From contig CABHOY010000089.1 of the NCBI GenBank assembly GCA_902168105.1, positions 1-64,000 on the forward strand: DNA of 64,000 bases, given 5' to 3'. A model generated the notes under the pieces. The model did not search any database, was not told where the DNA came from, and was given only the letters and a program-made list of their open reading frames with translations. The translations under genes and the position numbers were made by a program. Of this stretch, positions 52,201 to 59,627 are shown piece after piece. The DNA is from an uncultured Flavihumibacter sp. (lineage in GTDB: Bacteria > Bacteroidota > Bacteroidia > Chitinophagales > Chitinophagaceae). Numbering within the stretch: the first letter of the stretch is position 1; every line of letters begins with the position of its first letter.

Positions 52201-53616
52201 GCTACGGTAGCATCCCTGGGCTTCCTGCCGATGGCTTTATCCCAGGGCAGCGGCGCTGAAGTACAAAAGCCATTGGCCACTGTGGTGATCGGCGGATTGA
52301 TAACAGCCACCTTGCTCACCTTATTCGTGTTGCCTTGTTTATATATCTTATCTGAAAAAATAAAAGGTTCCGGAAACATGTCTAAAACAGTGATCATCCT
52401 GTTGTTGCTGACAGGTATTCCCATGCTCACCCGTGCACAGCAAGCGCTTACGCTGGATGGGTTGATACAGCTTACATTACAGCAAAACAAAGGTTTGCAG
52501 GCTGCGGAAGCAGGCGTAGGATATTACACAGAGTTAAAGCGGACCGCCGGTGAGTTGCCCAAAACGGATGTGGGATTAATGTACGGTCAGTATAACAGCT
52601 ATGTAAAAAATGATAACAATGTCACCGTCACACAGCGGTTCCCTTTCCCTTCTGTATTCGGTGCACGCGCGTCCCTGTACGATGCACAATTACAAGGAAG
52701 TAAACTGCAACAGGCAGCTACCAAACATGAACTGATATTCCAGGTAAAACAACGCTGGTATCAATTGCAATACCTGTATGCATACAGGCAGCTGCTGGAA
52801 CAGCAGGATAGCATCTACCAGCGGTTTGTAAAAGCAGCGGATCTGAAATTCAGAACAGGTGAAACAGGTTTGCTGGAAAAAACAGCTGCTGCTACAAGGC
52901 TGGCCGGAATGCAACATCTGAACAGGCAGAGCCTTGCAGAAGAACAGGTATTACTGGCAGATCTACAAGGGCTTTCCGGCAATGCCGCTCCTTTAATTGT
53001 TATCAAACAAGCACTCGAGCCATTGCCCGCAGGTACAATAGGGGATACCGCTCAACTGCGGCAATATCCTGCCTTGCAGTGGCGACAACAGCAGGTAGTT
53101 ATCCAGGAAAAGGAAAAGAAACTGGAAGCCAACGCGCTACTGCCTGACCTGTCATTAGGTTATTTTAACCAATCGCTTATAGCTACACCGCTGAATAGTG
53201 CCGGTACTGCTATCGCTAAAGGTAGCGACCGTTTTCAGGGATGGCATGCAGGTGTATCCATCCCTTTATGGCTAGGCCCTTTCCGTGCAAAGGTGCGGGC
53301 TGCCGAACAGCGAAGGATACAGGCAGACTTCACCTATCAACAGTCAAACGTTGAATTGAAAAGCAGATGGCAGCAGGCCATCGCCCAGTTCTCACGTTAT
53401 AAGAGCAGCCTGGATTATTACCGGGAAACTGCCATGCCCAATGCCATGCTGATAGAAAAGCAGGCATTGCTGGGTTATGAAAAGGGAGATGTTGGTTACA
53501 CTACATACCTGTTAAGTCTCCAGGAAGTGTTTAACATCCGGGAAGCTTATCTGCAAACTATCCGTGACTATAACAACGCGATATTGTCTTTACAAATGCT
53601 GAACGTACAGCAATAA
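49258..53616 (+). CDS. CzcA-type heavy-metal RND pump fused to a TolC/CzcC-like outer-membrane factor
   Basis: 1452 aa. Residues 1-1035 form a full RND pump: 12 membrane segments, two periplasmic porter regions, and the proton-relay DFGLIVDGAV (Asp401, Asp407), which is the divalent-cation (CzcA) signature and not the CusA type. After the last pump segment (TLFVLPCLYILSEKIKG), residues 1041-1062 form a complete signal peptide, MSKTVIILLLLTGIPMLTRA then QQ. A 390-aa outer-membrane-factor coiled-coil protein follows. The fusion is known in Bacteroidota. An internal ATG at 52378 could also start the second part alone. Exports Co/Zn/Cd-type cations with the CzcB-like protein. Confidence 0.92.
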   Translation: MLDKIIGFSVRNKLIVILFVVGLIAWGIYSLTKLPIDALPDITNNQVQIITTAPSQAAQDIERLVTFPVEQSVASIPGITEVRSFSRFGLSVVTVVFKESVDVYWARQQVSERLTAVKEEIPEGVGNPELAPVTTGLGEIYQYVVHTKPGFEKRYNAMELRSIQDWIIRRQLLGVPGVADVSSFGGYLKQYEIALDPEKLRSMDLSITDVFNALKKNNQNTGGAYIDKRPNAWFIRSEGLIGSLEDIGNVVVKTHSSGIPVLIDNVGKVGYGHAIRYGAMTRNAEGERVGAIVLMLKGANSSAVIRDVKERIRQIEKTLPEGVLIEPFLDRTKLVNKAVETVVRNLAEGALIVIFVLVLLLGNLRAGLIVASVIPLAMLFAVCMMTLFNVSGNLMSLGAIDFGLIVDGAVIIVEATMHHLGLRKTGGQLTQAGMDDEVYTAASRIRTSAAFGEIIILIVYLPILALSGVEGKMFRPMAQTVSFAILGAFILSLTYVPMASALFLSKEAVYKRTVSDRIMGFFHRIYSRALVFVLKFKRTVIIAAVLLFGASLLLFTRLGAEFIPSLDEGDFAVETRLLTGSSLYETIDVAGKAADILLKQFPDEVKEVVGKIGSSEIPTDPMPVESCDLIISLKERSQWTKAGNKDELAEKMTEALAAIPGVNFGFQQPIQMRFNELMTGARQDVVVKIYGEDLDRLAAYARKVGNVASGIRGATDLYVEQASGLPQIVVQYHRDQIARFGLNIEDINTVINTAFAGQRAGTVYEGEKRYDLVVRLDKQNRAGLEDVSALYVTAPNGNQVPLNQVADISLKVGPNQIQRDDAKRRIVVGFNVRGRDVESIVNELQQKVSQKVKMSPGYHVTYGGAFENLQQARSRLKVAVPVALLLIFVLLYFSFGSVKQGLLIYTAIPLSAVGGIVALWLRGMSFSISAAVGFIALFGVAVLNGIVLIAEFNRLRKEGLTDLRDIVMQGTGTRLRPVIMTATVASLGFLPMALSQGSGAEVQKPLATVVIGGLITATLLTLFVLPCLYILSEKIKGSGNMSKTVIILLLLTGIPMLTRAQQALTLDGLIQLTLQQNKGLQAAEAGVGYYTELKRTAGELPKTDVGLMYGQYNSYVKNDNNVTVTQRFPFPSVFGARASLYDAQLQGSKLQQAATKHELIFQVKQRWYQLQYLYAYRQLLEQQDSIYQRFVKAADLKFRTGETGLLEKTAAATRLAGMQHLNRQSLAEEQVLLADLQGLSGNAAPLIVIKQALEPLPAGTIGDTAQLRQYPALQWRQQQVVIQEKEKKLEANALLPDLSLGYFNQSLIATPLNSAGTAIAKGSDRFQGWHAGVSIPLWLGPFRAKVRAAEQRRIQADFTYQQSNVELKSRWQQAIAQFSRYKSSLDYYRETAMPNAMLIEKQALLGYEKGDVGYTTYLLSLQEVFNIREAYLQTIRDYNNAILSLQMLNVQQ

Positions 53617-53627
53617 TCAACAGAACT

Positions 53628-54800
53628 ATGAAGTATCTTATATATAGCGCCCTGGCCGTTGTTTTAACCGGTTGCGGTAGTAAGACAGAGAAAGAAGCGC
53701 CGGAAGAACAACATGCTGCGGCAGACGGAGTGATAACAGAGTTAACACCTGCACAATATACCACTGCAGGTGTGCAGACGGGGAAAATAACACCTAAACA
53801 GATCAGCAGTAACATTCGTGCCAACGGAAAACTGGATGTGCCTCCGCAAAGTATGATCACTATCTCCGCACCATTCGGGGCTTTCGTAAAGAATACGGAA
53901 TTGCTGCAAGGTACCCTGATCCGTAAGGGTCAGCTGGTTGTTTCCCTGCAGCATCCTGATCTTATTCAGTTACAACAGGACTACCTGGAGAACAAAGGCC
54001 AGCAGGAATACCTGCAGGCGGAATATGAGCGGCAGGAGGCCCTGGCCAGAGAGAATGTCAATGCGCAGAAAGTGTTCCAGCAGGCCAAAGCAAACTACCT
54101 TTCTAACGCCGCCCGTATCAAAGGGCTACAGGAAAAACTGAAGTTGCTCAATATTGACATGGCAGCACTGAACGGTGGGAATATCCAGAGTGTGATCCGA
54201 CTATATAGTCCTATTACAGGCTACGTAACCGCTGTGAATACTAACATTGGCGCCTACGTGAACCCGACAGATAAATTGTTTGAGATCGTTAATACAGAAC
54301 ATCTGCATGCAGAACTCACTGTTTTTGAAAAAGATATTCCCAAATTGAAGCTGGAGCAAAGGGTGCGTTTTACACTGGCAAATGAAACCACGCAACGTAC
54401 TGCAAGGGTACACCTCATTGGCCGTGAGATCAGTAATGAACGCACGGTACAGGTGCACTGCCACCTGGATAATGAAGACCGGGAACTATTACCCGGTATG
54501 TACCTCACCGCCTGGATCGAGATCGGTAATGCCATGGTGAATGCCCTGCCGGATGAAGCGATCATCCAGTTTGAAGGCAAGCCTTGTGTCTTTGTTGCGA
54601 AAGGACGTGAGGCCGGCGCAGAAGGTAATTATCTCTATGAGATGTTATCCATCGAGAAAGGCAATAGTGAATTAGGCTATACGGAAGTGATCATGCCACC
54701 CGGTTTTGATATCAAAGGAGCGGACATTGTAGTGAAAGGCGCTTATGCACTATTTTCTAAACTAAGGAACACGGAAGAAGAAGATGAGCACGGACATTAG
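53628..54800 (+). CDS. CzcB/CusB-like periplasmic adaptor (lipoprotein)
   Basis: 390 aa. Lipoprotein signal MKYLIYSALAVVLTGCGSK with lipobox LTGC (Cys16). A lipoyl-like domain (FVKNTELLQGTLIRKGQLVV), coiled coil (QLQQDYLENKGQQEYLQAEY), and beta-barrel region follow, as in HlyD/RND adaptor proteins. It lies 11 bp after the pump-OMF fusion gene. No N-terminal His-rich metal chaperone extension is present. It ends in a short DEHGH tail. Confidence 0.92.
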   Translation: MKYLIYSALAVVLTGCGSKTEKEAPEEQHAAADGVITELTPAQYTTAGVQTGKITPKQISSNIRANGKLDVPPQSMITISAPFGAFVKNTELLQGTLIRKGQLVVSLQHPDLIQLQQDYLENKGQQEYLQAEYERQEALARENVNAQKVFQQAKANYLSNAARIKGLQEKLKLLNIDMAALNGGNIQSVIRLYSPITGYVTAVNTNIGAYVNPTDKLFEIVNTEHLHAELTVFEKDIPKLKLEQRVRFTLANETTQRTARVHLIGREISNERTVQVHCHLDNEDRELLPGMYLTAWIEIGNAMVNALPDEAIIQFEGKPCVFVAKGREAGAEGNYLYEMLSIEKGNSELGYTEVIMPPGFDIKGADIVVKGAYALFSKLRNTEEEDEHGH

Positions 54801-54806
54801 CAGCGT

Positions 54807-56135
54807 TTAACGGGAACGGGCCTGTTGCAGTCCCTCCTGTAGCACCCTGTCTTCATGATGCATATATTCTTCCGGCGAAGCCTGTACCTGCAGATGGGGA
54901 ATAATACCACGACCAGGATATTTTGGGGGGATCACATCCATGACATATTTGGTTGTCGGGATCCAGACAGTTACTTTACTGGCAGGGAGTTCGATAGTGA
55001 TCATTTGTCCGGAGTGATTCCCTTCATATGTCCCTCCGGTTTCCTGGCCGATAAAAGTGCCTCTGTGATTACTGTACACTACGGAACAGAATTCTGCTGC
55101 TGCGGAATATGTCAGTCCGTCCGTTAATACCCAGAGAGGCCCGTTATAAGGTATTACAGCAGGTTGTTGCCGGCCCAGCCCTGGCCTTCCTGATAATTTC
55201 TTTTTATCCTTTTCCAGGTAAAGGTAGTACCGGAACGGTTGCTTTGTGAGATAGGAATATAACATCGCGCCGTATTCGTCCATACCACCACCATTATCCC
55301 GCAGATCAATGATGAGTTTTTGTATGCGGTCCTGTTTTATTTTCCGGAAGGTCTTCTCAAGGAATGCAGGATAATTCAGCTGCGCTTTCTGGAAATCTTT
55401 TTCGTCGAAAGAACCAATACTAATGATGCATATCTTATCGTCCGTAAAAGTAGTAGATAACAAAGGCTTTCCGGCTTCGGGAACCTTCAGTGTATTGATG
55501 ACTTTTTCTTCGGCGGCAGGCAATGCAACCGTTTTATCATCCCCGGAAGGAGAAACATATTCGACAGTAAAACCTGCCGAATGGCCATAGGCCAGATAAT
55601 AGTAGAAATAGAAGGTCTGATTAAGTGACAGCTGCTGTTTACTGGTACCATAACCATCCGACATCAGATAGCCTAACAGTTTTTCCCGTACAGCTTCAGC
55701 CGGATGAGAGTTGATACTGATTAAGCGGCTGCCCGCCGGTATCTTGTTGTCAATACTATTGATGATAAATATGCTATCTCCTTTGAAGTAAGTGATCAAT
55801 GGCAGATAGGTGTTCTCTGAATGAATAGCCTGTGCAAACCGTGGGGAAGCACCAGATGATAAGTGTCCGTCTTTCACAGCGCTTAACAGGGTTTTGATGA
55901 TACCATAGAATTGCCTGTCGTCGGTATCATCGTGTAGCTGCTGATAACAACTGTCAAACAACTGTGCTATTCTGGCCTGCGAGGTATAGGCATAAAGATC
56001 AGGATGGACAGTTTCCAGCGTTGTTTTGAGGAAACGGATATCTGCTTTAAGTGAGTCCCCGCGTTGTGCCGACACAACATGTGAACAGCAAACGAAGATG
56101 GCGGCAGACAATAATCTGGTTAAACGGGTGAACAT
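54807..56135 (-). CDS. S41-family peptidase, exported
   Basis: 442 aa. Signal peptide 1-24 (CSHVVSAQ). The C-terminal tail-specific-protease domain has LIIDLRDNGGGMDEYGAML, the nucleophile Ser region LTDGLTYSAAAEFCSV and FIGQETGGTYEG. A PDZ-like middle region (about 115-165) may be degenerate. The stop codon is 6 bp from that of the convergent CzcB-like gene. Substrate unknown. Confidence 0.88.
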   Translation of the reverse strand: MFTRLTRLLSAAIFVCCSHVVSAQRGDSLKADIRFLKTTLETVHPDLYAYTSQARIAQLFDSCYQQLHDDTDDRQFYGIIKTLLSAVKDGHLSSGASPRFAQAIHSENTYLPLITYFKGDSIFIINSIDNKIPAGSRLISINSHPAEAVREKLLGYLMSDGYGTSKQQLSLNQTFYFYYYLAYGHSAGFTVEYVSPSGDDKTVALPAAEEKVINTLKVPEAGKPLLSTTFTDDKICIISIGSFDEKDFQKAQLNYPAFLEKTFRKIKQDRIQKLIIDLRDNGGGMDEYGAMLYSYLTKQPFRYYLYLEKDKKKLSGRPGLGRQQPAVIPYNGPLWVLTDGLTYSAAAEFCSVVYSNHRGTFIGQETGGTYEGNHSGQMITIELPASKVTVWIPTTKYVMDVIPPKYPGRGIIPHLQVQASPEEYMHHEDRVLQEGLQQARSR

Positions 56136-56167
56136 GTACCCAATTTAACCAAATTATTGTAAGTATG

Positions 56168-56899
56168 TCAGCAGTCTCCGTCAGGACCACAAGTTTGTCC
56201 TTCTACTATTTCCAGTCCGGAAGGTTGTGTTTTTTTCCATTCGCCGACAGACTTGTTCAGGACCTCCAGGAATGTGTCAGAAGCTTGAGCGCCGGATACG
56301 CCGTATTTGCGGTCAAAGACAAAGAACGGAACGCCTCTTACTCCGAGGGATTCAGCCTCGGCAATGTCCTGGCGTACTTCCTGTGCGAACACCTGACTGT
56401 TTACCAGGTCCTGCAAAACACTCTCTTCCAGGCCTATCTCTTTACCCAGCGCTACCAGGGTGGCAGGATCGCTGAAATCCTTTCCTTCGGTAAAATAAGC
56501 CTTGAAAAGACGCTCTTCAGCGGCATCGCCGAGCTGGTGTTTTTTGGCCAGCTGGATAAGGCGGTGGGCGTCAAATGAATTAGCAACTACCGCTTCCTCC
56601 ATGTTATATGTTAATCCCAGGGTACTGGCAAGGGCGGTGACCTGGTTATTCATTTGCTCTGCCTGTTCATATGGAATGCCTTTTCTTTTTGACAGATAGG
56701 CATACAGGTTGTCGCCATGACCAGACTGTATCGTAGGGTCTAACTGGAAGCTATGCCATTCTATTTCCACGGCGCCGGCATCTGGGAACTGCTCCATGGC
56801 AGCTTCAAATCTCCGTTTGCCGATATAACACCAGGGACACATAATATCCGACCAGATCTCAACTTTCATCTTATTAGTATTACTCATAATAGTCTTCAT
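56168..56899 (-). CDS. DsbA-family oxidoreductase (FrnE-like)
   Basis: 243 aa. Thioredoxin-fold with active site Cys21-Pro-Trp-Cys24 (DIMCPWCYIGKRRFE), a helical insertion, and the cis-Pro motif GVRGVPFFVFD. An extra C-terminal CGPDGDC pair could form a second disulfide or bind metal. FrnE-type proteins are cytoplasmic; no signal peptide is seen. Met11 (56869) is a plausible alternative start, closer to the family norm. It is divergent from an HxlR regulator. Confidence 0.9.
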   Translation of the reverse strand: MKTIMSNTNKMKVEIWSDIMCPWCYIGKRRFEAAMEQFPDAGAVEIEWHSFQLDPTIQSGHGDNLYAYLSKRKGIPYEQAEQMNNQVTALASTLGLTYNMEEAVVANSFDAHRLIQLAKKHQLGDAAEERLFKAYFTEGKDFSDPATLVALGKEIGLEESVLQDLVNSQVFAQEVRQDIAEAESLGVRGVPFFVFDRKYGVSGAQASDTFLEVLNKSVGEWKKTQPSGLEIVEGQTCGPDGDC

Positions 56900-56928
56900 T
56901 TCTTTTGTAAAGTTCCGAAAGATGGTTT

Positions 56929-56964
56929 ACTTTCGAAAGTGGTATCCCGAAGGAAAGTACTTTC
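56929..56964. promoter_or_regulatory. Paired palindromes in the HxlR/DsbA divergent promoter
   Basis: Two perfect 12-bp palindromes built from the same half-sites: ACTTTCGAAAGT (56929-56940) and GAAAGTACTTTC (56953-56964), 24 bp apart centre to centre. A third, CTAACT-a-AGTTAG, follows at 56975-56987 just before the HxlR start. They are the likely binding sites of the HxlR protein. Confidence 0.75.
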
Positions 56965-56990
56965 TTCGGGGAAACTAACTAAGTTAGGTT

Positions 56991-57389
56991 ATGAGCAAGA
57001 AAACAGAAGGACCAGAGAAATCTGAAGTATGTACGGAGCATCTCCGTGCTATCCATGATACCATGGATGTGCTGAACGGCAAATGGAAGATTGCCATTAT
57101 CGGCTCCCTGCGTTTTGGGAAAAGACGTTTTATGGAGTTGCAGCGGGAGGTAGAAGGGGTCGGTTCCAAAATGCTTTCCAAAGAATTGCGTGAACTGGAA
57201 CTGAACGAGCTGGTAAAAAGGACCGTTTACGATACCAAACCGGTAACTGTAGAATACGAGCTGACGCCTTATGGCAAAACGCTGGAGAGTATTATCGATG
57301 AAATGGCTAAATGGGGACAGATCCATCGTAAAAGGATCATGCATCCCACAAATCAATTAGACATGCAGGATGCATTCAGCCATCTTTAA
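56991..57389 (+). CDS. HxlR-family winged-helix regulator
   Basis: 132 aa. The HxlR core HDTMDVLNGKWKIAIIGSL and LRFGKRRFMELQREVEGV is followed by MLSKELRELELNELVKRTVY and the wing. There is one Cys (about residue 11, EVCTEHLRAI), placed N-terminally as in Cys-based redox-sensing members of the family such as YodB/HypR. Likely controls the divergent DsbA-like gene and itself. Confidence 0.92.
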   Translation: MSKKTEGPEKSEVCTEHLRAIHDTMDVLNGKWKIAIIGSLRFGKRRFMELQREVEGVGSKMLSKELRELELNELVKRTVYDTKPVTVEYELTPYGKTLESIIDEMAKWGQIHRKRIMHPTNQLDMQDAFSHL

Positions 57390-57395
57390 CACTAA

Positions 57396-58691
57396 TTATT
57401 GCAGCACAACATTTTTAACAAAACGGGAGAAGTAAGCTTTTTCCAGTTCTTCCCGGTGATCCGGATGGGCGATCTCGATCAACGCTTTTGCACGTTGTTT
57501 CAGGCTCTTTCCAAACAGGTTGGTCATACCGTATTCGGTGATCACCCAATGCACATGCCCCCTGGTCGTTACCACACCAGCACCTTCTTTCAGGAAGGGT
57601 ACGATACGGGAAATACCTTTGTTGGTGACAGATGGGAGAGCAATAATAGGTTTACCGCCTTCTGACAGGGAGGCGCCTCTCATGAAGTCCATTTGTCCGC
57701 CGATACCGGAATACTGATAAGTCCCGATAGAATCTGCACAAACCTGCCCTGTCAGGTCAATCTCAATAGCGCTGTTAATAGCGACCACCTTCTGGTTTTG
57801 TCTGATCACAGACGTATCATTCACATAACTGATGTCCATTACACGTAAGGCGGGATTGTCATGCACAAAATCATACAACTTACGGGTACCCGCCATGAAA
57901 GCCGTTACTGACCGTCCGTTATTCAACTTTTTCTGGCTGTTATTGATCACGCCACTTTCAATTAAGGGGATCACACCATCTGACAACATTTCTGTATGCA
58001 GGCCGAGATTTTTGTGATTGGTCAGGTTTTTAAGCACCTGGTCCGGAATGCTGCCAATACCCAGTTGCAGGGTAGCGCCATCTTCCACCAGCTGTGCGAT
58101 GTTGTGGGCTATCTTTTCCGTGATGGCACTGGATTGTGCGGAATAGTCCAATTCAGGCAAGGTGGCCTTTTGCCATACGGCAGCGTGAAACTTAGACATA
58201 TGGATGAAACCTTCTCCGTGTGTACGGGGCATCAAGGGGTTCACCTGTGCGACCACATATTTAGCCACATCTACTGCTGCAAGGGCAATGTCAACAGATG
58301 TACCGAGTGAACAGTAACCATGATCATCCGGAGGAGAAACCTGTATGATGGCCACGTCTAATGGGAGAATATTCTTTCTGAACAACTGTGGTATCTGACT
58401 GAGGAAGATAGGAACATAATCGCCGTCGTCACTATTCACCACAGACCGGTTGGCGGCGGAAACAAACAGTGAATTGACATAGAAGCTTTCCCGGTATGAT
58501 GGATTGTCGAAGTCAACGTCTCCGAGTGTTGTAATACTTACCAGTTCTACGTTCTTCAGATCGGCATGCCTGTTCTGCAAGGCCTTGAGCAGATGTGCAG
58601 GAGTAGCGGCACTGCCATGAATAAACACCCTGTTCCCTGATTCTACACATTTTACGGCTTCCGCCGCTGTTATATATGGTATACTAAGCAT
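57396..58691 (-). CDS. Acetyl-CoA hydrolase/CoA-transferase family enzyme
   Basis: 431 aa. N-terminal GNRVFIHGSAATPAHLLKAL, central TLQLGIGSIPDQVL, and the catalytic Glu region LGLHTEMLSDGVIPLIESG. The C-terminal GQMDFMRGASLSEGGKPIIA and HWVITEYGMTNLFGKS are family blocks. Closest annotated roles are acetate:4-hydroxybutyrate or butyrate CoA-transferase; the exact acyl substrate is not deducible. Confidence 0.9.
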   Translation of the reverse strand: MLSIPYITAAEAVKCVESGNRVFIHGSAATPAHLLKALQNRHADLKNVELVSITTLGDVDFDNPSYRESFYVNSLFVSAANRSVVNSDDGDYVPIFLSQIPQLFRKNILPLDVAIIQVSPPDDHGYCSLGTSVDIALAAVDVAKYVVAQVNPLMPRTHGEGFIHMSKFHAAVWQKATLPELDYSAQSSAITEKIAHNIAQLVEDGATLQLGIGSIPDQVLKNLTNHKNLGLHTEMLSDGVIPLIESGVINNSQKKLNNGRSVTAFMAGTRKLYDFVHDNPALRVMDISYVNDTSVIRQNQKVVAINSAIEIDLTGQVCADSIGTYQYSGIGGQMDFMRGASLSEGGKPIIALPSVTNKGISRIVPFLKEGAGVVTTRGHVHWVITEYGMTNLFGKSLKQRAKALIEIAHPDHREELEKAYFSRFVKNVVLQ

Positions 58692-58776
58692 AGTATATTG
58701 TTTAATTAATACTACAAAAGTATATCGGGATCAGGACCTGAAATATGACATTGGTTAGCCGGAAATATGATATATG

Positions 58777-59598
58777 TTAGAAAGCGAGTTGCCCCTGCAC
58801 GTATTGTACTTTGGGTACCGGGGGCTGGTAGTTGGTACTGATGTGATAAACCGCTGTTTCCACATCACGGGAGGCCACAATGATCTCTGTTTGTCCTGCG
58901 TGTTGGCGGAAGAGTTCGAGCACCAGTTCCGGATTGTTATTATCCCTTGAAAGATGGGATAACAGCAGGTGGCTCATATACGGAGGCTTATGCGCTTTGA
59001 ACAATTCCAGCGCCTGTTTATTTGAAAGATGGCCTTTACCGCCACGGATACGTTTCTTCAAATAAAAAGGATACCTGCCTTTCTCCAGCATCTGCTCATC
59101 ATAATTTGCCTCCAGGAAGGCGGCATGACACTGGTTGAAATGCCTGATCAGATGGTCGCAGGGGGCGCCGATATCTGTAAATACCCCTATACGGATCTCC
59201 TGACTGCTGATCATAAAACTGCGGGGCTCTATGGCGTCATGAAATTTCGGAAATGCCGTAATGCTCAGTTCTCCTATTGCCACCGGTGCATATTCATCGA
59301 ACGTTCGTACATAAAGTGTATCGAGGTTGAGGTTACCATGTTGCATGGTATTTTCAGTAATATAAACCGGAAGGCTATATTTCCTCGACAGCACTTCCAG
59401 GCCCCGGATGTGGTCGGAATGTTCATGAGAGATGAAAATGGCTTTGACACTGTCCATCCGCAATCCCAGGCGCTTCATGCGCCTTTCCGTTTCACGGCAG
59501 GAGATACCGGCATCTACCAGGACTGCTTCTGTTGCATTCCCGATATAATAACAGTTTCCGTTGCTGCCCGAATTGAGTGATGTAATTTGCAGTGACAT
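58777..59598 (-). CDS. MBL-fold metallo-hydrolase (YycJ/WalJ-like)
   Basis: 273 aa. Starts SLQITSLNSGSNGNCYYIG, a YycJ-type opening. The di-metal site is ISHEHSDHIRGL, with further ligands in FPKFHDAIEPRSF and FTDIGAPCDH. Related proteins are 5'-exonucleases in DNA repair or cell-wall control. No partner genes are adjacent. Confidence 0.88.
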   Translation of the reverse strand: MSLQITSLNSGSNGNCYYIGNATEAVLVDAGISCRETERRMKRLGLRMDSVKAIFISHEHSDHIRGLEVLSRKYSLPVYITENTMQHGNLNLDTLYVRTFDEYAPVAIGELSITAFPKFHDAIEPRSFMISSQEIRIGVFTDIGAPCDHLIRHFNQCHAAFLEANYDEQMLEKGRYPFYLKKRIRGGKGHLSNKQALELFKAHKPPYMSHLLLSHLSRDNNNPELVLELFRQHAGQTEIIVASRDVETAVYHISTNYQPPVPKVQYVQGQLAF

Positions 59599-59627
59599 AG
59601 CACTGCAATATTAGCTAAAAATTTTAG

